Source: Bog-756 sp963845485 (lineage in GTDB: Bacteria > Actinomycetota > Acidimicrobiia > Acidimicrobiales > RAAP-2). Taken from it: DNA of 64,000 nt. Of this stretch, positions 26,382-37,100 are shown piece after piece; position 1 is the first letter of the stretch, and each line of letters opens with the position of its first letter. Both the position numbers and the translations under genes were made by a program. The notes beneath the pieces were generated by a model, which did no database searches, was not told where the DNA came from, and was given only the letters and a program-made list of their open reading frames with translations. The stretch covers positions 186,001 to 250,000 of the forward strand of contig CAWJSI010000001.1 of assembly GCA_963845485.1 (NCBI GenBank), given 5' to 3'.

Positions 26382-27647
26382 TCAGGACCCCGGCGCAAAC
26401 GAGTAGCGGGTTCCGGGCCAGTAGGTGTGGCGGGCGAAGAGCACTGGTCGAGTGGTTCCTGGCAGTTGCAGGCTCAGCGCTCCCACCATCGGTTGTGAGG
26501 AGATGGGAGCCGGAAAGGTTGCCGACCCGTTGGTGGCGACCTGTTGGCTGCCGTCCAGACTGGCCACGGTGCCCTCGGGGAGACCGGTCACGACCACGTC
26601 GGGCTGGCAGACACTCGAGTAGCCGTCGTAGGCGACGGTGTAGGGGGTCTGTCGGGCCTGGACTTCGAGATAGGGCTGGAACGGGGGTTTGATCCCGAGC
26701 TGGAGTATGTAGGCGTAGTAGAAGAGCGTGCCGTTGACCCAGACGCTCAGTTTGTTGTCCCCGTTGGTCTGGATGGCGACCTGCAGGGGTCCCGTGGTCC
26801 ATGGCACCTGCTTCAAAATGTGCTCGCTCGCCCGGCTGAGGCGACCCTGGGAGTAGCCGACCGTCAGGTTTCGGTGCCCGCTGGAGGCGACGTTCTCGGC
26901 CACGAACACATAGTTGATGTCGCCGGTGGTGACGGTGTCACTGGTCTGCACGGCCATGACCAGCTCGCCGATGGCGGTCGGTGAAGCCGAGGTGACTTGT
27001 GGGGGCGATGCCGCAGAGAACTGGAGTACACACGCAGAAGGGGTAGTGCCCGTGGTGGTCAAGAACCACCCTCGGAAGTCCGCGGTGGCTTGGCGCACGG
27101 CCACGTGGAGCTGGCCGCCGCTGACCGATGCCAGCCCATTGGTTGACCCGGCACTGCCATTGGCCTCCCAGCCCACGTACGGGGGAAGGGCCAGTGAGGT
27201 ACTGCCCTGGATCGGTTGGCTCGGCTCACTCGGCTGGTCGAAGGTCACGTTCTGATAGTCGGAGAGCTGACTGCTGTCAGCGGTCACTCCCGACGCGGTG
27301 GGTGGGGCGTCCGACAACAGGGTCGCTCCTCCAGTTCCCACCACCGACTGCACCTGGTCGATGGCACCCTGTGCCGATGCCGTGGTGTGCACGATCAGGG
27401 CTCCGGCCAGGATAATTCCCACGATGGGGAAGGCGGCAACGGCCCGACGACCCCACGACTGGCGACCGTGCCAGTTCCAGTTCACCTGACGATGCTCGTC
27501 TGCCCGCTTCTCGTCGTCGGATGGGTCCCACGACTCACTCAACTCGTTCGGGGTCGGATACTGGGACGGACCGTCAGGTGTCGATCGCGCCAGGTGCGGG
27601 GCGGCCTGGGGACGACGGCCCGGGTCGGTGGACTTAGAACGAGCCAT
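26382..27647 (-). CDS. Membrane-anchored extracellular protein of the pel-like operon
   Basis: 421 aa from the ATG at 27647, seven bases after GAGGAG and overlapping the PelG stop by 14 bases. The first 70 residues are polar and cytoplasmic, then one membrane segment (VAAFPIVGIILAGALIVHTT). The large outer part is beta-rich with serine and threonine (LPPYVGWEANGS, LHVAVRQATADFRGWFLTTT, LSVWVNGTLFYYAYI) and resembles a concanavalin-like or LamG fold. I recognise no family name. Position and coupling indicate a fixed partner of PelG, perhaps binding or handing on the polysaccharide outside the membrane. Confidence 0.65.
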   Translation of the reverse strand: MARSKSTDPGRRPQAAPHLARSTPDGPSQYPTPNELSESWDPSDDEKRADEHRQVNWNWHGRQSWGRRAVAAFPIVGIILAGALIVHTTASAQGAIDQVQSVVGTGGATLLSDAPPTASGVTADSSQLSDYQNVTFDQPSEPSQPIQGSTSLALPPYVGWEANGSAGSTNGLASVSGGQLHVAVRQATADFRGWFLTTTGTTPSACVLQFSAASPPQVTSASPTAIGELVMAVQTSDTVTTGDINYVFVAENVASSGHRNLTVGYSQGRLSRASEHILKQVPWTTGPLQVAIQTNGDNKLSVWVNGTLFYYAYILQLGIKPPFQPYLEVQARQTPYTVAYDGYSSVCQPDVVVTGLPEGTVASLDGSQQVATNGSATFPAPISSQPMVGALSLQLPGTTRPVLFARHTYWPGTRYSFAPGS

Positions 27648-29262
27648 AGAACGACTCCTCACCGGCGGATAAGACCCGGAACGAGGCCAGCCCGGTGATC
27701 AGGGCGTAGACGGTAGTCCCGGCCAGGAGTCCCCACGCCGCCTGGGTGAGGTCGCCGCCATGGATCAGCAGCGCCGTGACCGCGGCACTGGTGCAGGCGC
27801 CGGCCAGTGCGCCGACCACTGCCGGCCGCGGCCGGCCCAGGAAGAAGAGATACTGGCTGCAGAGCATCCCGACAGGGATGACAGCGAAGCCGAAGGATGC
27901 CACCTCGAGCACGGAAAGACCCCCCGGAGTCCGGACCGAGGAGGTCAGGCCGGAAGGTAGGAGCGCCAACAGGACCTTCGGGAGAATCCAGGCGACGATC
28001 CCCGACACCACCGCCAGCACCGAGACGGCCAGGATCCACTCACGACGGAGTACGGCGCGGGCCTGCCGCCAGCAGTCGAGGGTCTGACCTTCGAGTAGCG
28101 GTCGAAGGCGTCGGCCGAACCGCTCGATCGAGGCGTAGACCAAACCCAGTAGCAGGACGAGTTCCAGCAGGGCGAGGTCCACCGACCCTTCGAAGGTCGA
28201 CGGGTAGACGTACTGGTTGACACCGAGGCTGTGTCCGTAGGCGAAACCGGCGACCAGTGGGCCGACCAAAATCATGACGAAGTAGGCCATTCCGTAGATG
28301 GCGTACGGGGCGGTGTACCAGAGCACGACCCGCAGCTCCGGTGGTTTGACGACGTCGAGGGAGTCATCCTTGCCGGGGCCGGCCTCGGACTTCATGGCCA
28401 GGTAGCTGGCGGCAACCACCACCATCGCTCCGGCCATGACGGCGATACCGAGCATCTGCGCATGGTGGAAGCCAGTGGAATGGGTGGTGAACAGCCGTGC
28501 CGTGGCCAGGGTCACACCGAGGGCCAGACCGGTGGCCAGGGCCAGCGTGAAGAAGCGACGGAGCATGTACAGCGGCGCCGCACTGAGCAAGAAGACGAAG
28601 ATGGCCACCGCGTATTCGGCGAACAGTTCCCCGAGGTGCAGTCCGTAGGTGGGCACGATGTAGAACGAATAGACGAGGGCGATTACCAGGGCAGCCAGCG
28701 AGCCGCTGTAGACGAGGAAGCGGGCCACCGTCCACCGAACGAGGGGGTAGTTCTTCTGGAGGAGGTAGAAGGTCCCCTTGCGGCCGATCATTTGCGAACA
28801 GCCGCCGGCCAGCACTGCGGCGAGGAAGAAGGCCAGGGAGACCATGGCCTCGGACTGGGGTGTCGAATCGAGCGACGACCACAGGGCCACTCGTCCGAAG
28901 AACAGGACGACGACGGACATGATCCAGGGAACGCCGTACCAGGACCCGGCTAGGTAGTCGTCGAAGAACCGACGCCATGCTCCGATCCGCTCGGGAGCCT
29001 CGTGGACCTGGGGGACGTAGTACAGATAGGCCAGATCGAAGACCGCCGTGGCCAGGTCGAACACCGAGTCGAAGCCCAGCGCCTCGGCACCGGTGGCGGT
29101 GTAGCCCATCGACTCCAGTGCCACGGTCACATCGCGGAGGTTGCGTGGCTCCGGGTTGCGGTCGAGCACCCGTCTGGCCTCGACGTGCAGGTCGTCATAG
29201 ACCGACGACTGCTCTTCCAGCGCGTCGAGCCCGTCCGTCAGGCCGTCAATGGACCGGAGCAC
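27634..29262 (-). CDS. pelG: PelG-like polysaccharide membrane transporter
   Basis: 542 aa from the GTG at 29262, which overlaps the PelF gene by 17 bases. A 110-residue N-terminal cytoplasmic part is followed by about 12 membrane helices. The second half holds MIGRKGTFYLLQKNYPLVRW and LGVNQYVYPSTFEGS, which I associate with PelG proteins. PelG proteins are flippase-like members of the MATE/MOP superfamily that work with PelF to polymerise and move Pel. P. aeruginosa PelG is about 456 aa, so the extra N-terminus is unusual. Assignment rests mainly on the neighbouring PelF and the topology. Confidence 0.75.
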   Translation of the reverse strand: MLRSIDGLTDGLDALEEQSSVYDDLHVEARRVLDRNPEPRNLRDVTVALESMGYTATGAEALGFDSVFDLATAVFDLAYLYYVPQVHEAPERIGAWRRFFDDYLAGSWYGVPWIMSVVVLFFGRVALWSSLDSTPQSEAMVSLAFFLAAVLAGGCSQMIGRKGTFYLLQKNYPLVRWTVARFLVYSGSLAALVIALVYSFYIVPTYGLHLGELFAEYAVAIFVFLLSAAPLYMLRRFFTLALATGLALGVTLATARLFTTHSTGFHHAQMLGIAVMAGAMVVVAASYLAMKSEAGPGKDDSLDVVKPPELRVVLWYTAPYAIYGMAYFVMILVGPLVAGFAYGHSLGVNQYVYPSTFEGSVDLALLELVLLLGLVYASIERFGRRLRPLLEGQTLDCWRQARAVLRREWILAVSVLAVVSGIVAWILPKVLLALLPSGLTSSVRTPGGLSVLEVASFGFAVIPVGMLCSQYLFFLGRPRPAVVGALAGACTSAAVTALLIHGGDLTQAAWGLLAGTTVYALITGLASFRVLSAGEESFYGSF

Positions 29263-30778
29263 GGTTGCGCACCTCGTCGTAGAGCCATCGGTAGCCGTCG
29301 AGGAAGACATCGAGCGTGTAGGACTCGAGCATGGCCGTCCGGCCGAGCTCCCCGAGTCGGGCCAGGCTGCCCCGGTCGGCAGCCATGGCGCAGATTCCCT
29401 CGGCCAGCTCGAGTGGACGACCGGGAGGGACCAGGCGGCCATAGGGCGCCATGATGACCTCGGGCACGCCGCCCACCTCCGTGGCCACCATCGGCCGACC
29501 GGCCATCAGCGCCTCCACGGCGGCGAAAGGGAATCCCTCCGAGATACTGGAGAGGACGGCGATATCCCCTTCGTTGAGTGCCTGGCCGACATCGGCCGTC
29601 GGGCCACGGAACACACACGATGAGCCGAGGCCGAGCTGCTCAGCTAGGGCGTAGCACCCGCGGGCGTAGGCCACGTCGCTCTCGGGACCGTGGATCTGGA
29701 GGGTGACTCCGGGAATGCGCTCCCTCACGATGGCGAACGCCCGCAGGAGCGTATGGATGTCTTTCAGCCGCTCGAGCCGGGCCACCGAAACCAGCGTCAA
29801 GGGGCCATTGCCGCTCCCGGCGGGCCGCGTGAGGGGGAAGCGGGCCGGGTCCACCCCGTTGGGCATGGGATGGATCTTGGCCCCATCCACACCCAGCTTC
29901 ATCTCCCAGGTGGCGTTGAACCGGGCCACCGGCGATACGAGGTCGGCTCGGGAGTAGGCCATGGCCACCACGGCGGCATAGAAGTTCGACAGGAACACCC
30001 GATAGGGACTGTTGGTTCGATTGCGCCCCAAGGCGAGTAACCGTTCGCGGTAGTACACGCCGTGCTCGGTCAGGAGGAAGGGGACACCAAATCGCTCCCG
30101 CAACACGACAGCGGGGATGGCGCAGAACGCAGCCGCAGAGGCGTGGACGACCTGGGGTATCTCGGCGGGGTAGTCCAGCGGTGCCAGATAGCGGTACACG
30201 GATCGGGCGAGATCGATGGCCTCGAACGTGGTCAGTCGGTGGTAGAGGGGATGGGCTGCGAGGGTGTCCCGGAACAGTCGCCAGGTCCGGCCGTCGCGCA
30301 TGGCCCGTTTCAGGCTGAATCGGTCGGCATAGACAGAAAGGGCGCACAAGGCCGCTACCAGGTCATCGGGTCCTCCCTCGCCGAGGGCCACCGAAATCAC
30401 GAGTTGGGCATAGGCGGGGAGGAACTCCTGTTCGAAGTGTCGTCCCGGTCGGCGCATCCGTCTGGCGATCCAGCCCGGGCGCGGGTTGAACTCGGCGTTG
30501 TCCTCGGTGCCCCAGAGCGGGACCTGGATCATGTGGGCGACATTGGGAGGTGGCTCGTAGCGGACGGCCATCGACGTGTTGGCGACCACTGAGTAGACGA
30601 CAAACTCCTTTTCGGCCAGGCCAGTGACCAGCTGGTGGGCCCACGTGCTCACCCCACCGGTGACGTAGGGGTAGGTGCCCTCCGTCGTCAGAAGGACGTC
30701 GATGTCCGACAGAGCGCTGCGGTCCGAGACCGTGGGCGCGCTCATCGGCTGTTCGATGACGCGACGATCGGGTGTCAT
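29246..30778 (-). CDS. pelF: PelF-type glycosyltransferase (GT4)
   Basis: 510 aa, cytoplasmic. The N-terminal signature LLTTEGTYPYVTGGVSTW is diagnostic for PelF (DUF3492) proteins. Further landmarks are VVHASAAAFCAIPAV, LLTEHGVYYRERL, SVARLERLKDI and the retaining GT4 EX7E motif in SEGFPFAAVEAL. PelF uses UDP-linked sugar to build the GalNAc/GlcNAc-type Pel polymer. A TPR protein starts the operon nine bases upstream and PelG follows with overlap. PelA, PelB, PelC, PelD and PelE are not recognised nearby, so this is a reduced Pel-like locus. Confidence 0.9.
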   Translation of the reverse strand: MTPDRRVIEQPMSAPTVSDRSALSDIDVLLTTEGTYPYVTGGVSTWAHQLVTGLAEKEFVVYSVVANTSMAVRYEPPPNVAHMIQVPLWGTEDNAEFNPRPGWIARRMRRPGRHFEQEFLPAYAQLVISVALGEGGPDDLVAALCALSVYADRFSLKRAMRDGRTWRLFRDTLAAHPLYHRLTTFEAIDLARSVYRYLAPLDYPAEIPQVVHASAAAFCAIPAVVLRERFGVPFLLTEHGVYYRERLLALGRNRTNSPYRVFLSNFYAAVVAMAYSRADLVSPVARFNATWEMKLGVDGAKIHPMPNGVDPARFPLTRPAGSGNGPLTLVSVARLERLKDIHTLLRAFAIVRERIPGVTLQIHGPESDVAYARGCYALAEQLGLGSSCVFRGPTADVGQALNEGDIAVLSSISEGFPFAAVEALMAGRPMVATEVGGVPEVIMAPYGRLVPPGRPLELAEGICAMAADRGSLARLGELGRTAMLESYTLDVFLDGYRWLYDEVRNRAPVH

Positions 30779-30787
30779 CGTCCAGAA

Positions 30788-31564
30788 TCAGGCCACGTGA
30801 CCCGCAGGTCGGTGGCGCCGAAACCAGCGGCCGCGGCCGACGGCGACCGGTGAGTCCTCCGCAGGCTCGCCGGCCGGTAGGGACTTACCTGCCCGTCGGG
30901 GAGATGCGTCGGCGCCAGAGGCAGGTCGCACTGTGGCACGTCGCTCGATTCGGAGGTCGACCTCGGGCCGCTGAGGCTCTGGCTGTGCAGCAGCAGCTTC
31001 GGCCATCAGATCGTCGTCCGCCCGGAGCACCGACTCGATGGCCTGGGCCCGACGGAGGCCTTTGGAAGCCACGTTGAGGTTCTCGACGCTGAGGAAGCAC
31101 TTGGCGGCCATCATGGCGGCCTCTCGGATGAACGGCAGTGGCGTCCTGTCGTCCTCGGTCACCCGGAGGTACTCCCGCCCGGCGAGGCGCATCCAGTGGT
31201 CGGACGCATCGAGATTGCCCATCTTCCGTGCCGCCAGCGCGGCCTGACGATACGAGATGGCAGCCCGCTGCGGTGCTGAGTCGATGGTCCGCTGCGCTTC
31301 TTCGAGAAAGAGCGACTCGGCGCGCTGGTACTCCCCAGAATGGAAGGCGACAACGGCCGCTTCGAACAGTGTGGTTTCCCCGTCTTCGATTTCGAGGTTG
31401 AGCTCGACAGGGTCGACGTCACCCAAGGGCTCGACCTCGTCGCCATGGCCATCTCCTGCGGGCTCCGAAGTGGGGTCGTGCCTGATCAGTCCGGGGCTCA
31501 ACGTGGCGGACAGGGCTGGTTCTGTCTCGTTCGGCCGTTTGTCGGCGGGCGCGGCGTAGGACAT
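30788..31564 (-). CDS. TPR-like protein of the pel-like operon
   Basis: 258 aa from the ATG at 31564. Earlier in-frame residues lack a plausible start. Residues about 75-190 form three to four helical hairpins: FEAAVVAFHSGEYQRAESLFLEEAQ, YRQAALAARKMGNLDASDHWMRLAGREYL, and AAMMAAKCFLSVENLNVASKGLRRAQAI. The C-terminus is basic and proline-rich. There is no membrane segment. PelE in other bacteria carries TPRs, so this could be a functional substitute, but the similarity is only at the fold level. First gene of the operon. Confidence 0.65.
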   Translation of the reverse strand: MSYAAPADKRPNETEPALSATLSPGLIRHDPTSEPAGDGHGDEVEPLGDVDPVELNLEIEDGETTLFEAAVVAFHSGEYQRAESLFLEEAQRTIDSAPQRAAISYRQAALAARKMGNLDASDHWMRLAGREYLRVTEDDRTPLPFIREAAMMAAKCFLSVENLNVASKGLRRAQAIESVLRADDDLMAEAAAAQPEPQRPEVDLRIERRATVRPASGADASPRRAGKSLPAGEPAEDSPVAVGRGRWFRRHRPAGHVA

Positions 31565-32108
31565 GGCTATCGATGCCTTCGTCTTGGTCCGGGAGGCAGC
31601 AAAGTGCCTGACATGTCCATGGTTGAGTCTTCGACCAGGTGGCAGGGATACTTGAGATATGGGCACGGCGCTGCGCCCAGATGGCCGCGGTCACCGTTCG
31701 TGTTCGAGCCCTTTATGCGGAATGTGGACGGTGTCCAACTGGCGAGTGGGCGTGAGGCGAGAAGGGGGGTTGTGGCCGATTCAGAGGGCTTTCAGGTGGC
31801 CGCCCTGGAGCTTGGACCGGACCTTGAGGGTGTGGTGGCGTACGACCAGCGGTTGGCCGATGCCGCTCGAGATGCGTCAGTCGACGTGGTGTCGCCGACG
31901 TGGCCACGTCCAGGGTGCTGGCCGACTCAAGTCGTTCAGGACAAACTCCCGGTGCCGGCCAGGAAGGGCGACCTATCGGCACGCATGATGTGCGCGAAGT
32001 GGGGAAGAGCATTGGCACCACTATGGCCGAAGTGATGAGCGGAAGGACGACCCGATCGGACCTCTGGATCATCTGTCATGGGAGTAGCTGGACCAACGAG
32101 GAAGCGTG
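31565..32108. other. 540-bp divergent intergenic region, nothing recognised
   Basis: Several open frames cross this stretch on both strands, but none has a ribosome-binding site, family similarity or a consistent composition. It must contain the promoters of the pel-like operon and of the divergent membrane protein gene. I could not pick out convincing boxes. Confidence 0.5.
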
Positions 32109-33674
32109 GTGACCGAACGACCTTCGGGACAAACTGTGGTTCCTCCCGCTGAGGCAGACGCGAAGCTTGATGCCATCGTGCGGTCAACGCGGTGCAACCT
32201 GGTTCTGACCGTTGGGGCTGCCAGTGCGGCCCCGATCCTCTATCTGATCTTCCTCGAGCACTTCTCGATCAATTCGCTTTATGACGATGACTGGTCGGTT
32301 GCTCCGTTAATTCGCAATGCACTAGGTGGCCACTTCTCCCTGAGCCAGCTGTGGGCACAGCACTTCGAGTCACGCCTGGTCCTGGGCAATGCCGTCGGCG
32401 TTCTCTTTGGCTACCTCGACCGGTACGACACGCGTTCGGTCATCTTCTTCAGCGCCGCGGTCTTCATTGCGTCCTACGGGATCGTGCTGACACTCTTCCG
32501 CCGTTACCTGCGGACTCGACTGACGCCGATCCCGGTTCTGGCCGTCGGAGTGATCTGGTTCAGTCTGGCCGACGTCCAAAATCCGCTCTGGGCGTTCCAA
32601 GTCTCGTGGTATCTGACGGTGCTGTTCTTCGTAGCGATGCTCTGGGCGTTGCAGATTCCGCTCGGTAATCGCTCCTGGTGGTTTGCCGTTGGTGGCATCG
32701 CAGCGGTGGCGGCATCATTGTCGACGGTTCAGGGCTTCCTCTGCTGGCCCGTCGGAGTCATCTGCATCCTGTGGAGCCAGTCACCCGACCGTCGGTGGCG
32801 GCATGAGATTGCCGTGTGGTCCGCAGCGGCCGTCCTCACGCTCGTCCTGTACCTTCCGGGCTATCAGTTCGGTGACACCCCGTGCGGTTCAGGCTGTTCC
32901 CCAGGATCTGGCCTTCATCACCCGGTGACCACGCTGGGCTTTCTGTTGGCGCTGATCGGGGGGGTCGTGCCCGGGGGCATCGACGCCGGTGGGGTAGTTC
33001 ACACTGTGGGCAGTTATCGCCAGTCCGAGGTTCTGGGCGTTGTGGTCCTCCTGACGGCACTCTTCATTCTCGGTCAGTCAGTTCGCCATCGACGGTTGAC
33101 GGAGGCCTTCCCGCTCCCATTGCTGTTGATCACCTTCTCACTGCTCTTCGACCTGACCATCGCGTTGGGTCGGGGCGCCGGGGGATCGTTGGCTCTGGGC
33201 AACCGATACGTCATGCCCAACCTCATCCTCTTGGTGGGCATCGTCGTGTACGCATCGGCGCACATTCAGCGACCTGGCCGGTCGGTGGCCGACGACGGGC
33301 GGAGGAATATCGTGGCTTGGATCGGCCTGGGGGTCCTGGGGGTGTTCTTGATCGTCCAGGTGATCGGAGCAACCGAGTTCGGGTTGACGAACGGCCGAAC
33401 TACCAGCAAGTCTCGGACCGATCAAGCACGTCTGGCGGTGAACGAGGATCGCCTCCCTGCCAACCCGCCATGGCGGTGCGAGGTCTTCGCCGAGTTCCAG
33501 TTCCAGCCGAGCTGGTCACCTTCACGAGTACGTGACGCCGCTGCGGCTCAACTAGGCGAGTTTCAACCGAGTTGGTATCGCCGCTATCGCCAGCTGGGGT
33601 TGCCGACACTCGTCTCGGCGTGCCGACATTTCACCAAGGCAGAGGAGAAGTTGATTCCACCACCTCCTAGGTGA
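32109..33674 (+). CDS. Polytopic membrane protein (glycosyltransferase GT-C-like)
   Basis: 521 aa from the second of two adjacent GTGs, six bases after GAGGA. About ten to eleven hydrophobic helices are present. The first outer loop after helix 1 contains SLYDDDWSVAPLIRNALGG, with acidic residues in the place where GT-C enzymes keep their catalytic aspartates. A short cytoplasmic C-terminus follows. No family is certain. The layout resembles lipid-linked-sugar glycosyltransferases. Divergent position beside pelFG suggests a role in surface glycan, but this is inference. Confidence 0.7.
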   Translation: MTERPSGQTVVPPAEADAKLDAIVRSTRCNLVLTVGAASAAPILYLIFLEHFSINSLYDDDWSVAPLIRNALGGHFSLSQLWAQHFESRLVLGNAVGVLFGYLDRYDTRSVIFFSAAVFIASYGIVLTLFRRYLRTRLTPIPVLAVGVIWFSLADVQNPLWAFQVSWYLTVLFFVAMLWALQIPLGNRSWWFAVGGIAAVAASLSTVQGFLCWPVGVICILWSQSPDRRWRHEIAVWSAAAVLTLVLYLPGYQFGDTPCGSGCSPGSGLHHPVTTLGFLLALIGGVVPGGIDAGGVVHTVGSYRQSEVLGVVVLLTALFILGQSVRHRRLTEAFPLPLLLITFSLLFDLTIALGRGAGGSLALGNRYVMPNLILLVGIVVYASAHIQRPGRSVADDGRRNIVAWIGLGVLGVFLIVQVIGATEFGLTNGRTTSKSRTDQARLAVNEDRLPANPPWRCEVFAEFQFQPSWSPSRVRDAAAAQLGEFQPSWYRRYRQLGLPTLVSACRHFTKAEEKLIPPPPR

Positions 33675-33816
33675 CGCCGGCCGGCTTGGTTCGGCTGGAC
33701 AGGCAGAGAACGGCCACTAGCACGAACTTCGGCTTGAGACCGCCGGCTCCCGGCGAGCACTCTCGGGTTGCACTGCACCAAACTGCAGAGCAAATGGTGC
33801 ATCTTCTCGCCGAGTT

Positions 33817-34029
33817 CTACTCGTCGGTCGGAGGTAGAGGCTTCAGGTTGACCTCCACCTCGAATCCAGCCGCTCGAAGTAGGCGCTCGAACGTGGAGAC
33901 TGAAGGGATTGAGGCTCCGGACTCATAGGCGGACAATGTCGAAGCCGAGGTGCCTCCCTGTCGAGCAAGGCTCCTCCGGGAGAGTCCACTGCGACGGCGA
34001 GCCTCCTGCAGCAGCAAGGCAGCGTCCAT
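33817..34029 (-). CDS. XRE-family helix-turn-helix protein
   Basis: 70 aa, a single HTH_3 domain: AALLLQEARRRSGLSRRSLARQGGTSASTLSAYESGASIPSVSTFERLLRAAGFEVEV. The S-x-S-T-L-S-x-Y-E-S-G recognition helix is conserved. Its size matches antitoxin-type XRE proteins or small phage-like regulators, but no toxin gene overlaps it. Upstream gene space is shared with the SARP gene that starts 86 bp away in the opposite direction, so it might control that giant regulator. Confidence 0.85.
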   Translation of the reverse strand: MDAALLLQEARRRSGLSRRSLARQGGTSASTLSAYESGASIPSVSTFERLLRAAGFEVEVNLKPLPPTDE

Positions 34030-34115
34030 CCACCGATGGTACCAAATCTGGTCTCATTCACTAACGAGCGGCGAACGGCCGCCCACCGTTCCGCCACCGG
34101 TGGGACAATGCGTCG

Positions 34116-37100
34116 GTGAGTTCCCAGGACTCGGCGGTGGTGTCTGTGCGTGTGCTCGGCGCGGTGTGCGGCGTCACGTCCGACGGATCGATCATCGATG
34201 TGCCGAGCGCAAGCCAGCGTCGGCTGCTCGGACTTCTCGCTGTCCATACACCTCAGCAGTTGCGCACCGAGTGGCTTGCCGACGTACTCGGTGTCACCCC
34301 CGGGGCCCTCAGGACGACCATCTCGCGCCTTCGAACGACGATCGGAGCGGCCACCCTTCGCACGACGAGCACCGGGTACTCGTTGGAGGGTGACGTCGAT
34401 GCCGCCCAGTTCTGCTCGGCGGTGGCGAATGTGGACAAGGCCAAAGACAGGCTCGGAGCACTAGAACGGGCGCTCACGCTGTGGGCCGGGCCGGCCCTGG
34501 AGGAGTTCCAGAGTGAGGAGTGGGCCAGGAGCGAGACCGCCCGACTCACCGAGATCCACGCGGCAACTGTCGACGACTACATCGAGAAGCTGATCGGTGT
34601 CCACCGGGAGTCCGATGCCATCGCTCAGGCCGAAGGTCAGATCGGGGATTATCCGTATCGCGATCGCACCCGAGGCCTACTGATTCGGGCGCTCGCGCTG
34701 GCTGGCCGGCAGGCTGACGCCCTGCGCGCCTTCCACGCCTACCAATCGCTGCTCATCGAAGAGTTCGGCACCGAGCCCTCGGCTGAGGTGATCCGGATCG
34801 AGCGTCGGGTGGCGACCGGATGGAATGGCGTTGATCTGGAGCGGTCCGACTCTGAGCCAATCGGAGCACTGGACATACCGTTGTCGGGCAACTTGGCACA
34901 CCGCGTCGCCTTCGTGGGTAGGTCTGTGGAGCAGGAGGCTCTCCTGTCCCAGCTGGCTCGAGCAGCGGAAGGTGGCCTGCGGTGCGCCGTGGTGGGCGGC
35001 GAGGCAGGAATGGGCAAGACAACACTGCTCGCCGAGTTCGCCAACGCCGTGAGCTCCTCGGCCACCGCCACTGTGCTCTACGGGCGGTGCGATGAGACAG
35101 GTGTGCCGCTTGAGCCGTTTCGTTCCGTCCTCGATACGTGTGTCGAATACGCGCCCCTAGACCTCCTGACCGAACATGTGGCGCACCTCGGCGGCGAGCT
35201 GGTCCGGCTCTGCCCCCGATTGAAGATCCGGGTAGCGACCACTCCTGCGCCAACCAGCTCGGACGACGCCACCGAACGGTTCCTCGCCTTTGAGGCCGCC
35301 ACCGATCTGTTCCGTAGGATGGCCGGCCGTCGACCCCTAGTACTCATCCTCGATGACCTGCAGTGGGCGGAGCCAACTGCTCTTCTGCTCCTCCGTCAGC
35401 TCGTCCGAAAGCTGGCTGATGCCCCGGTCCTCGTTCTCGTGAGCCGTCGGGATCCGGGTGGACGGATGTCCGACCAATTGCGAACCGCACTGGCTGAGCT
35501 CGAACAGGGGGAAGTGGCCCACCTCCAGCTGACGGGTCTGAACGAGGCTGAACTGGCCGAACTGGTCGTCGCAGCAACGCGCGCGGTACCAGACCCTGAA
35601 CTGCGCCGCGCCACAGCGCGATTGCGGAACGAGTCGGCGGGAAATCCGCTCTATGCCTCGCAACTGGTCAGACACTGGATGGATCTGGGCCGGACGACTC
35701 AGGGAGAGGGGCGACAGGGGCGCCCGACCATGGTGATGCCAGAAGGCGTTCCTCCCAGCCTCCGTGAGATCGTGTGGAGCCGGGTGCGGACCCTCGGTCA
35801 GGATGCCTCCACCGTTCTGGCTGCTGCATCCCTTCTTGGGGCGGAGTTCTCCGAGGATGTCCTGATCGATACGCTCGACCTCCCGGAAGCGACGGTGCTC
35901 GAGGCCTTGGACGCCGCAGTGGCGGCAGGAATCCTCATCAATCTGCGGTCTGTGCGACGGTCCATGCGATTCGTACACGCACTTGTCGCCAACGCCATGT
36001 ATTCGGAGATCGGTCCCTCGAGTCGTGCCCGGATGCACGAGCGGATCGTGCGAGTCCTCGCTAGGGAGGACAAGCCTCTCCATCCCGATGTCGTTCTTCA
36101 GCTGGCCAGACATTGCGCCCTGGCCGGCCTGCCTGATGAGACGCTCCACTGGTCGATCTCCGCCGGCGACTATGCCTTTGACCACCTCGCTCCGATCGAA
36201 GCGGCGCGGCACTACCGGGTGGCGCTGGATGCAGCTGAGGCGATGCACCAACCCGACGCGCAACGGGCCGATCTGCTGGTTCGGCTCGGCCATGCGCAGT
36301 ACCGGGCCGGCGACCCGAGCGCCCAGGCTACGTTGGTCCAAGGGGCCAACCTGGCCCGCGTTAGCGGCCAGAACGAATCACTCATTCGAGCCGCGTTGGC
36401 AGCCGACCTGGGTATCGCTCGGATGGACCGATTCGCCCAGGAGTACTCCGAGGTTGTGGAAGCCGCGTTGGCAGTCGCCGACCCGGCCGACGTAGCCACC
36501 TACTCCCGCCTTCTTGCTCTCGTCTCCATGAGTCTTGTCTACACGCCCGATCTGGAACGACGGCAGTCCCTGGCCCACCAGGCGCTGCGGCTGGCGGAAG
36601 AAAGTGGCGACCCGGCCATTGTCGCCGGCGTCGCACCACCGGTGCTGACTGCGCTCTGGGCCCCGGGGAACGAAGGCCTTCGCAATCAGGTGGCGGCCAG
36701 GACGCTGGCGGCCGCAGAGGCATCTGGCGACCCGCTCCTACAGTTCAGGGTGAACTTTGCCGCCCGGCAGGTGGCCATCGAATCGGGTGATCCGGTGATG
36801 GCCAGCCGGACCCTGGTCCGTCTTCGTGCTACCGCAACGGCCGTCGGGGAGCCGCACCTGGACTGGGTCGTCCTTCTGTGTGAGATTTTCGACGCGACGA
36901 TGACGGGACGGCTCGCCGACGCCGAGGCATTAGCTGCCGAGGCGCTCGACTTCGGCTTGCAGATCGGCGCACCGGATGCATTCGCCATGTATGCCGGACA
37001 GTTTTTCGTGCTCTGCACATTCGCCGGTCGGCACGGAGAGCTGTTCCCCCTAGTCGAGAAGGCGGTCAGTGAGAATCCGGCCCTGCTCCCATTTCGGCTT

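Noticed and set aside
31565..32105. Small genes in the pel divergent region
   Set aside because: Several short frames exist but none has a ribosome site, conserved pattern or composition that stands out.
33817..34029. Toxin-antitoxin pair
   Set aside because: The XRE protein has antitoxin size, but no small toxin gene is adjacent on either side.
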